A stretch of DNA of 64,000 bases from Candidatus Latescibacterota bacterium. GTDB taxonomy: Bacteria > Latescibacterota > UBA2968 > UBA8231. Numbering within the stretch: the first letter of the stretch is position 1; each line of letters starts with the position of its first letter. The notes under the pieces are model-generated. The model saw only the letters and a list, made by a program, of their open reading frames with translations. It made no database searches and was not told where the DNA came from. The DNA lies in assembly GCA_022826515.1 (NCBI GenBank), contig JAJDUT010000087.1, positions 1 through 64,000 of the forward strand, written 5' to 3'. The position numbers were made by a program, and so were the translations under genes. Positions 1 to 7,892 of this stretch are shown one piece after another.

Positions 1-357
1 GTGGCGGGCTTCGACGGCTCGGCTGAGGCTGCGGGGGAACCGTCAGCCCAAGAGTTCGCTACGGGAGCGTCTGCTTCGTTTTCCGTCGGCGGGTTGCTTC
101 ACGGGCAGCCGTATGTCGTGGCGGTGCGGGCGGTCAATGAAAGCGGAGCCAGCGGTGCCGCGTGGGGCATAGCTACGCTGGCACGCCAGAAGCCTTGCGC
201 CGAGACGTTTCAACATATCTTATATTCTGACGTTACGCAGTCGTTATCCCCGGCCTTGCGCCGAGACATGACAAAGGCTGCGGAACATCACATCTTAACT
301 TGCTCAACTGCGCGTATCGTGCCAGTCCAAGGCGATGAAAGAATCAAAATAGTGTAA
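1..357 (+). CDS. 3' fragment of a fibronectin type III-like protein (partial, possibly decayed)
   Basis: The reading frame is open from the window edge to a TAA at 355-357, so the true start lies outside. Residues about 28-60 read like the last strands of a fibronectin type III domain (LLHGQPYVVAVRAVNESG), a module of secreted or surface proteins. The final 55 residues look like no domain and contain a 15-bp direct repeat (192-206 and 253-267), so the gene may be decayed at its 3' end. Bases 6-27 match the dispersed palindromic element found inside the ABC ATPase gene near 60970. The next gene (soxD) starts 12 bp downstream but is unrelated in function. Coding status is uncertain. Confidence 0.35.
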   Translation: MAGFDGSAEAAGEPSAQEFATGASASFSVGGLLHGQPYVVAVRAVNESGASGAAWGIATLARQKPCAETFQHILYSDVTQSLSPALRRDMTKAAEHHILTCSTARIVPVQGDERIKIV

Positions 358-369
358 GGTCCGTTCTTA

Positions 370-633
370 ATGAAAATCCTTACCTGCCCAATCAACGGCC
401 CGCGTCCACTCTCAGAGTTCGTCTTCGGCGGAGAGGTGCGCTCCATGCCCGATCCTAAGCAAGCGAATGACGCCGAGTGGGCCGACTACGTGTTCAACCG
501 CTGCGGCGAGCCGGGCATCCAGCGCGAGTGGTGGTACCACAGTGCCAGCAGTACTTGGTTTATCGCCGAGCGCGACACGGCCAGCGACGAGATCGTCCGC
601 ACCTATTTGTGGGGCGAGGAGGACACAGCGTGA
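370..633 (+). CDS. soxD: sarcosine oxidase delta subunit (SoxD family), zinc-site variant
   Basis: An 87-residue protein matching the small delta subunit of heterotetrameric sarcosine oxidase, which oxidatively demethylates sarcosine or a related N-methyl amine to glycine-type products. Family landmarks are CPINGPRP at the N-terminus, EFVFGGE, an EWWYH segment near residues 53-57 and the AERDTASDEI C-terminal motif. The classical form has CPxCG at the N-terminus; here the second cysteine is Asn, so the structural zinc site is probably absent. From family knowledge I recall other SoxD proteins with this CPxNGPR variant. Its TGA overlaps the GTG start of soxA (GTGA), which indicates translational coupling. 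Confidence 0.85.
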   Translation: MKILTCPINGPRPLSEFVFGGEVRSMPDPKQANDAEWADYVFNRCGEPGIQREWWYHSASSTWFIAERDTASDEIVRTYLWGEEDTA

Positions 634-3506
634 AACGCCGCCTGTCTGCACAGCCCGGGGAGTGGATCGACCGGACGCAGTCCCTTGAATTTCGCTTTGA
701 AGGCGAGACGTTCAGCGGCTTTGCTGGCGATGTAATCGCCAGTGCGCTGTTGGCCAATGGCGTGCAGATGATGGGGCGCAGCTTCAAGTACCACCGGCCG
801 CGCGGGGTGTATAGCTTGGCCGGGCACGATGCCAACGCGCTGTTTACAGATGGCGAACGCACGCATCTGCGCGGCGATAGCGAGCCGTTGGCTGCGGGCA
901 TGGAGTTGCGGGCGGTCAACACCATCGGTGGGTTGAAGGGCGATTTGCTCAAATGGCTGGAGATTTTGGGCCGCTTCATGCCGGTGGGTTTTTACTACAA
1001 GACATTTCACCGCCCTCGGTGGCTGTTCCCTTTTCACGAGCGGATCATTCGCCAAATAGCGGGCTTGGGTCAGATCAACCGCGACCAAGCGGCCACGGCT
1101 AGCCCCAAGGAATACGCTTGGTGCGATGTGCTGGTTGTGGGCGGTGGCGCGGCTGGGTTGGAGGCGGCGAGGGCTGCGGGGGAAGCTGGAGCTAGGGTCC
1201 TGTTGGTCGAGGAACAGGCGCGTTTAGGGGGGAGTTGGGCGTGGCAGCACGGTGGGGACTGCCACGAGTTGGTCGAGGTGCTCGCTGGTCTGCCCGAGAT
1301 CGAGATCCGCTGTGGAACGGTGGCCGGCGGCCACTACGCCGATGGATGGGTTGCCCTGTTCGACGCGGTGCGGATGACTAAGGTGCGCGCCGGGGCCGTC
1401 GTCTATGCCAACGGCGCGATTGAGCAGCCGGCGGTCTTTGGGCACAACGATCTGCCGGGCGTGTTGCTCGGGTCGGCGGCCCAGCGGTTGGTGAAGTTGT
1501 ACGCGGTTAAACCCTGTGACCGCATGGTGGTGCTAGCGGCCAATAGCGATGCGTACGGGGTGGCGCTGGACATGCTCGACGCGGGGGTCGAGGTGGCGGC
1601 TATTGCTGATTTGCGTCCCGATGCGACTCCGTCGGACCTAGCCGAGAAAATCGCCGCCGCCGGGGTGCCGATTCACAGCGGCCATGCGATTTATGCGGCC
1701 ATGCCGAATAGGCAGAAGAATGGCCTGCGCGGCGCAGTGGTGGCACCGCTAGCCGCAGACGGCACCATAGATGCCCAGCGCGGCACTAAGATCGCCTGCG
1801 ACGGTATTGCCGCGTCGGTCGGCTGGATGCCCAATGCCGCGCTGCCCAGCCAAGCGGGGGTGCAGTTTGCGTACGACGAGGGGCTGGAGCAACTCGTGCC
1901 GCGGTCGTGTCCAGACGGAGTTTTTGTCGCTGGGCGCGTTCGCGGGGTGTACGACCTAGACGCGCATCGGGAAGACGGGCGGGTCGCTGGGCTTAGGGCC
2001 GCGCACTACGCTGGTTATGGCGACGGCGAGGTGCCCGCATCTCCTCCGCCTGTGAGAGAAGCTCCCAGCCATAGCTATCCGATTTTCTCCCATCCGAGCA
2101 AAAAGAACTTCGTGGATTTCGACGAGGATTTGCACTTGGCGGATTTCGTCAATGCGCACCAAGAAGGCTACGACAGCGTCGAACTGCTCAAGCGCTACAG
2201 CACTGTGGGGATGGGGCCGAGCCAGGGCAAGCTGTCCAACATGAATGCGATGCGGATCTTGGCCAAACTCAACGGCGACACCATTGCCGCGACTGGCTCG
2301 ACGACCGCCCGTCCCTTCTACCAACCGGTGCCGCTGGGGCATTTGGCTGGTCGGCGCTTCCACCCGATGCGCCGGACGCCGGTCCACGATTGGCATTGCG
2401 AGCACGGCGCGGTCTTTGCCCACGCTGGCGATTGGTATCGGCCCGAATACTATGCCAGCGGCGACGCGAGCCCCGACGAGTGCATTGTGCAGGAGGCGCA
2501 GCAGGTGCGGGCTGGTCTGGGAATCATCGACGTGAGCACGCTGGGCAAATTGCAGGTCAGTGGCCCGGACGCTGTTGAGCTACTGGAGCGCCTTTATACG
2601 GGCCGCTTCAAGAAGCAGGTGGTCGGTCGCTGTCGCTACGGCGTGGCGCTCGACGAGAGTGGGGTTGTGATTGAGGACGGGGTAATTGCGCGATTGGCCG
2701 AAGACCGCTTCTATGCGACCACGACTAGCAGCGGCGCAGCGGCTTTTTACCGCGAGATGCTGCGCTGGGCCGCGATCTGGGGCTTGGACGTGACCTTGAG
2801 CAATGTCACGGGTCAACTGGCGGCGTTCAATTTGGCTGGTCCAGAAAGCCGCGACGCGCTGGCGGCGTTGACGGACATCGACTTGCGGTCGGGGCCTTTC
2901 TCCTATCTGCGAGTGCGCGAGGGCGAGGTAGCCGGGGTGCGGGCGCTGGTGATGAGGGTGGGTTTTGTCGGCGAACTGGGGTACGAGATTCACGTGCCCG
3001 CTTGGGAAGGGGAGCACGTGTGGCGGACGCTGGTGGCGGCTGGTGCGCAGCCCTTTGGGGTGGAGGCGCAGCGCCTGTTGCGCTTGGAAAAAGGGCACCT
3101 GATCGTCGGCCACGACACGGACGCGCTGACGTATCCCCAAGAGGCGGGATTGGCGTGGGCCATTGGCAAGAACAAGCGCTTCTTCGTCGGCCAGCGCAGC
3201 TTGCGAATCTACGCTGCACGTCCAGTTCGGCGCACGCTCGTTGGCGTGCGGTGGCCCGCTAATTTTGCTGGCAAGCTGCCCGAGGAGTGCAACTTGATCA
3301 TGCGGAGCGGGTGGATCGCTGGCCGCGTGACTAGCATCGCCCCGGCCTCGACGCTGGGTTATCCGTTGGGCTTGGCCTTTGTCGAAGCGGATATGGCTGC
3401 GCCCGGCACGCGGGTGGAAGTGCGCTTGGACGATGGTTCGACGAGTGTGGCAGAGGTGGTAAAGCTACCGTTTTACGATCCCGAAGACGAGCGGCAGAAG
3501 CGGTGA
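630..3506 (+). CDS. soxA: sarcosine oxidase alpha subunit (SoxA)
   Basis: 958 residues from a GTG that overlaps the soxD stop. Domain order: an N-terminal Fer2_4-like region (SFKYHRPRG near residue 52), a dinucleotide-binding domain with GGGAAGLEAA near residue 169, a SoxA A3-type segment around 494-570 (LKRYSTVGMGPSQGK), and a C-terminal aminomethyltransferase (GCV_T) domain from about 575 to 958 that hands the methyl carbon to tetrahydrofolate. The length is normal for the family. The complex also needs beta (FAD/FMN) and gamma subunits. No soxB is in the window, and a gamma homologue lies 3.8 kb downstream beyond a membrane protein and toxin-antitoxin genes. The substrate may be another N-methylated amine. 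Confidence 0.9.
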   Translation: MKRRLSAQPGEWIDRTQSLEFRFEGETFSGFAGDVIASALLANGVQMMGRSFKYHRPRGVYSLAGHDANALFTDGERTHLRGDSEPLAAGMELRAVNTIGGLKGDLLKWLEILGRFMPVGFYYKTFHRPRWLFPFHERIIRQIAGLGQINRDQAATASPKEYAWCDVLVVGGGAAGLEAARAAGEAGARVLLVEEQARLGGSWAWQHGGDCHELVEVLAGLPEIEIRCGTVAGGHYADGWVALFDAVRMTKVRAGAVVYANGAIEQPAVFGHNDLPGVLLGSAAQRLVKLYAVKPCDRMVVLAANSDAYGVALDMLDAGVEVAAIADLRPDATPSDLAEKIAAAGVPIHSGHAIYAAMPNRQKNGLRGAVVAPLAADGTIDAQRGTKIACDGIAASVGWMPNAALPSQAGVQFAYDEGLEQLVPRSCPDGVFVAGRVRGVYDLDAHREDGRVAGLRAAHYAGYGDGEVPASPPPVREAPSHSYPIFSHPSKKNFVDFDEDLHLADFVNAHQEGYDSVELLKRYSTVGMGPSQGKLSNMNAMRILAKLNGDTIAATGSTTARPFYQPVPLGHLAGRRFHPMRRTPVHDWHCEHGAVFAHAGDWYRPEYYASGDASPDECIVQEAQQVRAGLGIIDVSTLGKLQVSGPDAVELLERLYTGRFKKQVVGRCRYGVALDESGVVIEDGVIARLAEDRFYATTTSSGAAAFYREMLRWAAIWGLDVTLSNVTGQLAAFNLAGPESRDALAALTDIDLRSGPFSYLRVREGEVAGVRALVMRVGFVGELGYEIHVPAWEGEHVWRTLVAAGAQPFGVEAQRLLRLEKGHLIVGHDTDALTYPQEAGLAWAIGKNKRFFVGQRSLRIYAARPVRRTLVGVRWPANFAGKLPEECNLIMRSGWIAGRVTSIAPASTLGYPLGLAFVEADMAAPGTRVEVRLDDGSTSVAEVVKLPFYDPEDERQKR

Positions 3507-3539
3507 GGTTGTCGGGGCGGTGCTAAGAAAGGACTGGTC

Positions 3540-5504
3540 TTGCTCCGACGAATACCGGCTGTCTATCGCCAGCGCGTAGTGCGCCGCGACCAGACCTCGG
3601 GACGGGGTGCTACGGGGCGCGCCCTACTCACCGGCGGCCTCTTGGCGGCCCTCATTGCCATCGGCGTGCCCTATGGAGGCATGGTGATACAAGGGTCGCG
3701 GCTGGGGCTTTCGTCGGCGACGCCCGCGGCGTTTTTCTTGTTGTTCGTGCTGCTGCTGACTGTGCAGGTGGCACTGGGGGCTATGCGGCGGGAGTGGGCA
3801 TTTGGCCGCGGCGAGTTGCTGACGATCTTTGCGATGATGGCCGTGGCCACGGCCATTCCCACGCGCGGCGTAGTGGGGCTGCTGCTGCCGATGATCACTG
3901 GCACCTTCTACTACGCTACTCCAGAAAACCAGTGGGCCGAGTTGATCCACCCCCATTTGGCCGACTGGATGGTCGTCGCGGACATAGAGGCTATCCGGGA
4001 CTTTTACGAGGGCGTGGGGCGCGATGCGTTGATTCCTTGGGATGCTTGGTTGGTGCCCTTGGGGCGTTGGCTGGCGTTCTACGCGGCGTTCTATCTGGTC
4101 TTGATATGCCTGATGAATATCCTGCGCCGCCAGTGGGTCGATAACGAGCGGCTGGCCTATCCCTTAGCGCAAGTGCCGCTGGCTATGATTCAAGGTGCGG
4201 AGGAAAGCCGGCTCGCGCCCTTTTTCCGCCAGCGCCTCGTCTGGATAGGACTCGCCATTCCCTTTGTCCTCGGCAGTTTAGAGGCTCTGCATCACTACTT
4301 CCCCGCCATGCCTTCGCCCGTACTGGATACGCGATTGCCGCTGCTGCGGCAGATCGTGGTCCTGCGCCTCGATATCAACTTCCTGATGCTCGGCTTCGCC
4401 TATCTCATCGGCGTCCAGCTCTCCTTTAGCCTGTGGGTTTTCTATCTGCTCCACGCTCTGCAAGAGGACCTGCTCGATAGTCTGCATTTGCAGCATACCG
4501 CCGAAGTGGGGACGTGGTCCGAAGCGGGGATGGGGCATCAGATGATAGGGGCCTGCGCCGCGCTGGTCGTTTATAGCTTGTGGACGGCCCGCGCTCATCT
4601 AACCGAGGTTGGCCGCCGTTTTTTGCATCCTGCAAAAGACGAAGGGGAAATGGCGTCCTATCGCTTCTCCGTAGTTGGGTTGGTCTTGGGCACGGCAGGC
4701 ATGGTGGTGTGGCTGTGGCAGAGTGGGTTGCCGGTGTGGATCGCCGCACTGTTGGTGGTGGTGGCGCTGGGTCTTTTGGTGGCGCTAACGCGCATCATCG
4801 CCGAGGCCGGTACTCCCACTATTACTTCGGGCATGATTCCCGCTGGATTTACCGTCGGTGCCGTCGGTGTGCCGGCCTTGGGGGCACCGGGCGTGGTGGC
4901 GCTGGGCTATACTTTGGTCTGGATCGGCGATCTGCTGGTTTTTATGACCGCTCCCTTGGCCAATAGTCTGCGCTTGGGCAGCGAATTGGCCGGGGACCGC
5001 CGTCGGTTGCTGTGGGGTTTGGCCGCGGCCATGCTCATCAGCCTTGTGCTATCGACTTGGTACACGCTGCACTTGGCCTATACGCACGGAGCCGTCAACC
5101 TCCACCGGCAGTATTTTTCTACCTTTGCGGCTGAGCCGTCTAAGTTCGCCGCGCAGCAACTACTCCATCCCACCGGCCCGGACGCCATTGGCTGGCTGTG
5201 GACCGGCGGCGGCGCGTTGCTGATGAGTGCGCTGATTGGTGCGCGCAATTACTGGGCTTGGTGGCCGCTGCATCCTTTGGGCTTTGCCGCGAGCATGGCC
5301 TGGGTCATGAACCATATCTGGTTCGCGATTTTTCTCGCTTGGTTCGTCAAGACCTTGGTGCTCCGCTTTGGGGGCGCGGCGCTCTACCAAAAGACGGTGC
5401 CCTTTTTCCTCGGCATAGCCCTCGGCCAGATCGTCACTGCGGGGATCTGGCTCATCGTCGATGGATTCACGGGGACGGTGGGCAATCGCCTGCCGGTGTA
5501 TTAA
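3540..5504 (+). CDS. DUF6785/DUF6784-type polytopic membrane protein, copy 1
   Basis: 654 residues with about a dozen hydrophobic segments in the inner membrane. Start is a TTG behind AAAGGA (3528-3533). It shares a fixed set of motifs with the proteins at 11123-13063 and 48658-50652: YYATPENQW in the first third, FYEG...IPWDAW, an LRRQWVDNERLAYPL loop, RIIAEAG mid-protein, WWPLHPLG and a final LRFGGAALYQ helix. I recognise these as the DUF6785/DUF6784 family of candidate-phylum bacteria; no function is established. It follows soxDA by 33 bp in the same direction, so it may import the sarcosine-type substrate (inference from context only). Confidence 0.75.
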   Translation: MLRRIPAVYRQRVVRRDQTSGRGATGRALLTGGLLAALIAIGVPYGGMVIQGSRLGLSSATPAAFFLLFVLLLTVQVALGAMRREWAFGRGELLTIFAMMAVATAIPTRGVVGLLLPMITGTFYYATPENQWAELIHPHLADWMVVADIEAIRDFYEGVGRDALIPWDAWLVPLGRWLAFYAAFYLVLICLMNILRRQWVDNERLAYPLAQVPLAMIQGAEESRLAPFFRQRLVWIGLAIPFVLGSLEALHHYFPAMPSPVLDTRLPLLRQIVVLRLDINFLMLGFAYLIGVQLSFSLWVFYLLHALQEDLLDSLHLQHTAEVGTWSEAGMGHQMIGACAALVVYSLWTARAHLTEVGRRFLHPAKDEGEMASYRFSVVGLVLGTAGMVVWLWQSGLPVWIAALLVVVALGLLVALTRIIAEAGTPTITSGMIPAGFTVGAVGVPALGAPGVVALGYTLVWIGDLLVFMTAPLANSLRLGSELAGDRRRLLWGLAAAMLISLVLSTWYTLHLAYTHGAVNLHRQYFSTFAAEPSKFAAQQLLHPTGPDAIGWLWTGGGALLMSALIGARNYWAWWPLHPLGFAASMAWVMNHIWFAIFLAWFVKTLVLRFGGAALYQKTVPFFLGIALGQIVTAGIWLIVDGFTGTVGNRLPVY

Positions 5505-5532
5505 TTTTTGTTACTATTGGACATCTACATCA

Positions 5533-5811
5533 ATGATCCGCAGCTTCAGAGACCGAAAGACCCAGCGTTTCTTTGAGGGCCATCACGTCGCAGAGTTCCA
5601 AGGATTCGCGAACCAAGTTACGCGCCGTCTCGCGTAGCTGGACAGCGCGGAGTTTCTTCAGGATCTGGCTAACTTGCCGAGCAATCGCCTAGAGGCGTTG
5701 CGAGGAAATCGAGCCGGCTGGCACAGTATTCGGATCAATCGGCAATGGCGAATATGCTTCCGCTGGAAGGACAACGAATCTCTCGACGTAGAGATAGTGG
5801 ACTATCACTAA
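5533..5811 (+). pseudogene. higB: higB-like toxin gene broken by an in-frame stop
   Basis: Read through, this frame gives a 92-codon HigB/RelE-type mRNA interferase: it begins MIRSFRDRKTQRFFEG, continues NRLEALRGNRAGWHSIRIN, and ends FRWKDNESLDVEIVDYH. These are recognisable family signatures. Codon 35 (5635-5637) is TAG, between RRLA and LDSAEF, where the family has a sense codon; a single C-to-T change from CAG would explain it. No other frame restores the protein. Antitoxin gene higA begins 15 bp downstream and is intact. Other genes in the window end with TAG, so reassignment of TAG is not supported. Best reading: an inactivated toxin beside a surviving antitoxin. Confidence 0.8.
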
Positions 5812-5825
5812 CAGGGGGTAAGGAC

Positions 5826-6131
5826 ATGAGCGTAAAGAACGGTATGAGACCGGTCCATCCGGGCGAGATATTGCGCGAGGAGCTTGAGACGCTCGGCCTG
5901 TCGTCTAACAAGTTGGGTAAGGCGCTAGATGTGTCGCCGGACTGCATGACTGCGATTCTCAACGGTCAGCGTGATGTAACCGCCGATATTGCGCTTAGGC
6001 TAGCACGCTATTTCGGAACGACGCCACAGGTCTGGTTGAATCTGCAGAAGACCTACGAGCTTCGCCGAGCCGAGATCGAGGTGGGGCAGCGCATTGCCGA
6101 GCGCGTGAAACCTCGGCGGGCAATGGCTTAG
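5826..6131 (+). CDS. higA: HigA-type antitoxin (XRE family HTH)
   Basis: 101 residues, ATG preceded by a purine-rich GGGGGTAAGGA stretch. The sequence has the HigA hallmark near the N-terminus (RPVHPGEILREELE), a helix-turn-helix across residues about 25-70 (LSSNKLGKALDVS...ILNGQRDVT), and the family ending WLNLQKTYELR. HigA neutralises HigB and represses the operon promoter. The partner gene directly upstream carries a premature stop, so this copy now acts as an orphan antitoxin or regulator. Confidence 0.85.
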   Translation: MSVKNGMRPVHPGEILREELETLGLSSNKLGKALDVSPDCMTAILNGQRDVTADIALRLARYFGTTPQVWLNLQKTYELRRAEIEVGQRIAERVKPRRAMA

Positions 6132-6226
6132 AGGATGCAAAACACAATGACGACAACGCGACAGAAACGGACGTACAGGAGGGGGTACGGAACGAAGAGT
6201 TCGGGAAACATAGAAGAGGCAGCACA

Positions 6227-6301
6227 ATGATTCGATTGACCGAAGTACACTCACGGGCTGGCTACCGTATTTGGATTCGATATTCAGATGGTGTCGCTTA
6301 G
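6227..6301 (+). pseudogene. truncated DUF2442-like remnant
   Basis: A 24-residue frame starting MIRLTEVHSRAGYRIWIRYSDGV and ending in TAG. The wording matches the N-terminal third of DUF2442 proteins (normally about 80 residues), which commonly accompany DUF4160 toxins. The rest of the domain is missing in all frames, so this is a fragment. It lies in a 700-bp zone of decayed pieces between two toxin-antitoxin loci. Confidence 0.5.
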
Positions 6302-6385
6302 CCTCGTTGCACGTGCTAACAAATCTGAGCTGAGGGCGGAGGTAGAGATCCTGAACGGCTCGCCGGTTCTCTCAGGTCCCAAAAG

Positions 6386-6601
6386 ACAGAGATCGAACAA
6401 CAGATCGGTGAAAAGCTGTATAAGAAAATGATGAGGAACTACGGCTACAGGATATACTCTCGCCGAGATGTGGACCTATACGATCCCGAAACCCGCACCG
6501 AGCAGTATACTTGGCTACTGAACCAACTGGAGAAGTTCCACTTGGCCTTTAGTCCCAGAGTGAAGGAACTGGAGAGCATTATTAATGAGCCTTCAGGATA
6601 A
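6386..6601 (+). pseudogene. DUF4268-like C-terminal fragment
   Basis: The frame from about 6386 to the TAA at 6599-6601 gives a 71-residue stretch without a convincing start. Its end, YTWLLNQLEKFHLAFSPRV, resembles the C-terminal helix of DUF4268-domain proteins (the usual form is HQWL...LE.FH..F.PR). The upstream part of the domain is missing or out of frame. I treat it as a remnant; assignment to DUF4268 is from memory of the family pattern. Confidence 0.4.
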
Positions 6602-6835
6602 TGATCACCATCACTATATCCATTGTGGAAGATGCCGCTACCGCGAGTTGGTGCGGCTGTGCCCAGATTGGCACGACGATAACGACGCCCACGGTGCCAT
6701 CGCTGAGGACGCTACGGCTACCCGCCAGACAAGCAGGAAAACGCCACGCAGACCGTCCTAGTACAGGCCGAAGTACTATCGGAAGGATGGGCAGGCTGAA
6801 ATCTATACCCATGCCATTGACAGAAGGGAGATACT

Positions 6836-7054
6836 ATGACTCAACTCCTTAAAAAAGCCCTCATCGAGGTTAGTAAACTGCCGCCGGAAGCGCAGGATAC
6901 TATTGCGAGTATCATCCTCGAAGAACTCGAAGATGAACGACTATGGGATCGTTCATTCGCTGCCTCGCAGGATAAACTCGCCCAATTGGCCCAAAAAGTT
7001 CGCACGGACATTGAAGCCGGGCGGATCCATAAAATGGGATTCGATGAACTTTGA
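6836..7054 (+). CDS. antitoxin of a RelE-type TA pair
   Basis: A 72-residue acidic, helical protein (LPPEAQDTIASIILEELEDE) with an ATG 6 bp after AAGGGAG. This pattern is typical of small antitoxins that sit directly before RelE-like toxins. The toxin gene follows after 3 bp, indicating co-translation. The N-terminal half probably dimerises or binds DNA and the C-terminal half wraps the toxin (family knowledge). No more precise family name can be given from sequence alone. Confidence 0.75.
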   Translation: MTQLLKKALIEVSKLPPEAQDTIASIILEELEDERLWDRSFAASQDKLAQLAQKVRTDIEAGRIHKMGFDEL

Positions 7055-7057
7055 GCG

Positions 7058-7327
7058 ATGGATTCGTATCTGACCGACGATTTTCTGGCCTGTTTTGGTC
7101 GATTGCCCGATAGCGTCAAAGAGAAAGCGCGCAAGAACTATCGTCTTTGGAAGCAGAACCACAATCATCCAAGTCTGCAATTTAAGCAGGTGCTGACGAC
7201 CGACCCGATCTATGCAGTGCGAATTGGGATCAGTTGGCGTGCGTTAGGCTTGCGGGAAGACGATGCGATCTACTGGTTCTGGATTGGCCCTCATGCCGAG
7301 TACGACCACTTGCTCAATCGGCTATAA
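7058..7327 (+). CDS. RelE/ParE-superfamily toxin
   Basis: 89 residues. Recognisable features are HPSLQFKQV at about 38-46, YAVRIGISWRALG and the C-terminal WFWIGPHAEYDHLL, which are shared by RelE-like proteins annotated as mRNA-degrading endonucleases or cytotoxic translational repressors. The antitoxin gene is 3 bp upstream. Only 4 bp separate its stop from the ATG of the soxG homologue, so the TA pair is transcriptionally fused to a metabolic gene. The gene appears intact, unlike the HigB gene 1.5 kb upstream. Confidence 0.8.
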   Translation: MDSYLTDDFLACFGRLPDSVKEKARKNYRLWKQNHNHPSLQFKQVLTTDPIYAVRIGISWRALGLREDDAIYWFWIGPHAEYDHLLNRL

Positions 7328-7331
7328 GACT

Positions 7332-7892
7332 ATGAACACGACGCGCAAAAGTCCCATCGCCCATCTTGTCGCTGACGCACCCGCTCTGGTGCAGGCCGCT
7401 TTGCACCACCCGGTTGATATGGTCAAGCTCGGGGCCAAAGGTCCGCGCTTGGTCGAGTGGGCCGAGCAGCACGCGCTCGCATTGCCGGAGCGGATCTACG
7501 ACACGCGGCCCGTGGGAGCGGATGGGGTTTTGGCGCGGGTGGGAGTTGGTGAACTGATCTTGGAGTGTCGGCCTGAAGACGAACTCTGGGCGCGTCTGAA
7601 TGCGGCGTTGGAGGCTGTGGAGGACGGGGTCTATCGGGTGGAGCAGCAGTCGGCGACCTTAGTGGTGCAAGGGGATGATGCCGAGCGCATTTTGGCGCAG
7701 GCTTGCGCGGTGGATTTGGCTCGTGAGCCAGCAGAGCGAATGGTGTACACGCAGGTGGCCGGGGCGGCTTGTGGGGTGTTGCCGCGCGGCGGGGAGTACC
7801 GCTTGTGGGTCGATTACAGCTTGGCGGCCTATCTGTGGGACGCGCTCGCCGCCATTGCCGAGGATGTTACTTGCGCCAAAACGCCGGACTGA
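7332..7892 (+). CDS. soxG: sarcosine oxidase gamma subunit-like (SoxG)
   Basis: 186 residues from ATG 7332. The second half carries the SoxG pattern: RVEQQSATLVVQGDDAERIL, a CAVDL motif, TQVAGAACGVLPR and YRLWVDYSLAAYLWDAL. SoxG stabilises the alpha/beta core of the heterotetrameric enzyme. Normally it sits next to soxA; here a DUF6785 membrane protein and two TA loci lie between them and soxB is missing. The 3' end overlaps the convergent trkH end by 26 bp. Assignment is good; operation in one complex with the soxDA products is inference. Confidence 0.75.
   Translation: MNTTRKSPIAHLVADAPALVQAALHHPVDMVKLGAKGPRLVEWAEQHALALPERIYDTRPVGADGVLARVGVGELILECRPEDELWARLNAALEAVEDGVYRVEQQSATLVVQGDDAERILAQACAVDLAREPAERMVYTQVAGAACGVLPRGGEYRLWVDYSLAAYLWDALAAIAEDVTCAKTPD

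Noticed and set aside
5635..5637. TAG as a sense codon (alternative genetic code)
   Set aside because: Several intact genes in the window end in TAG at the expected family length (for example the solute-binding protein and the enzyme at 50702-51484), so TAG is a stop here.
6585..6761. 58-residue Cys/His-rich frame (HCGRCRYRELVRLCPDWH)
   Set aside because: The CxxC-like look is suggestive, but there is no ribosome site, no family match and it sits in a decayed zone. Not supported enough to list.
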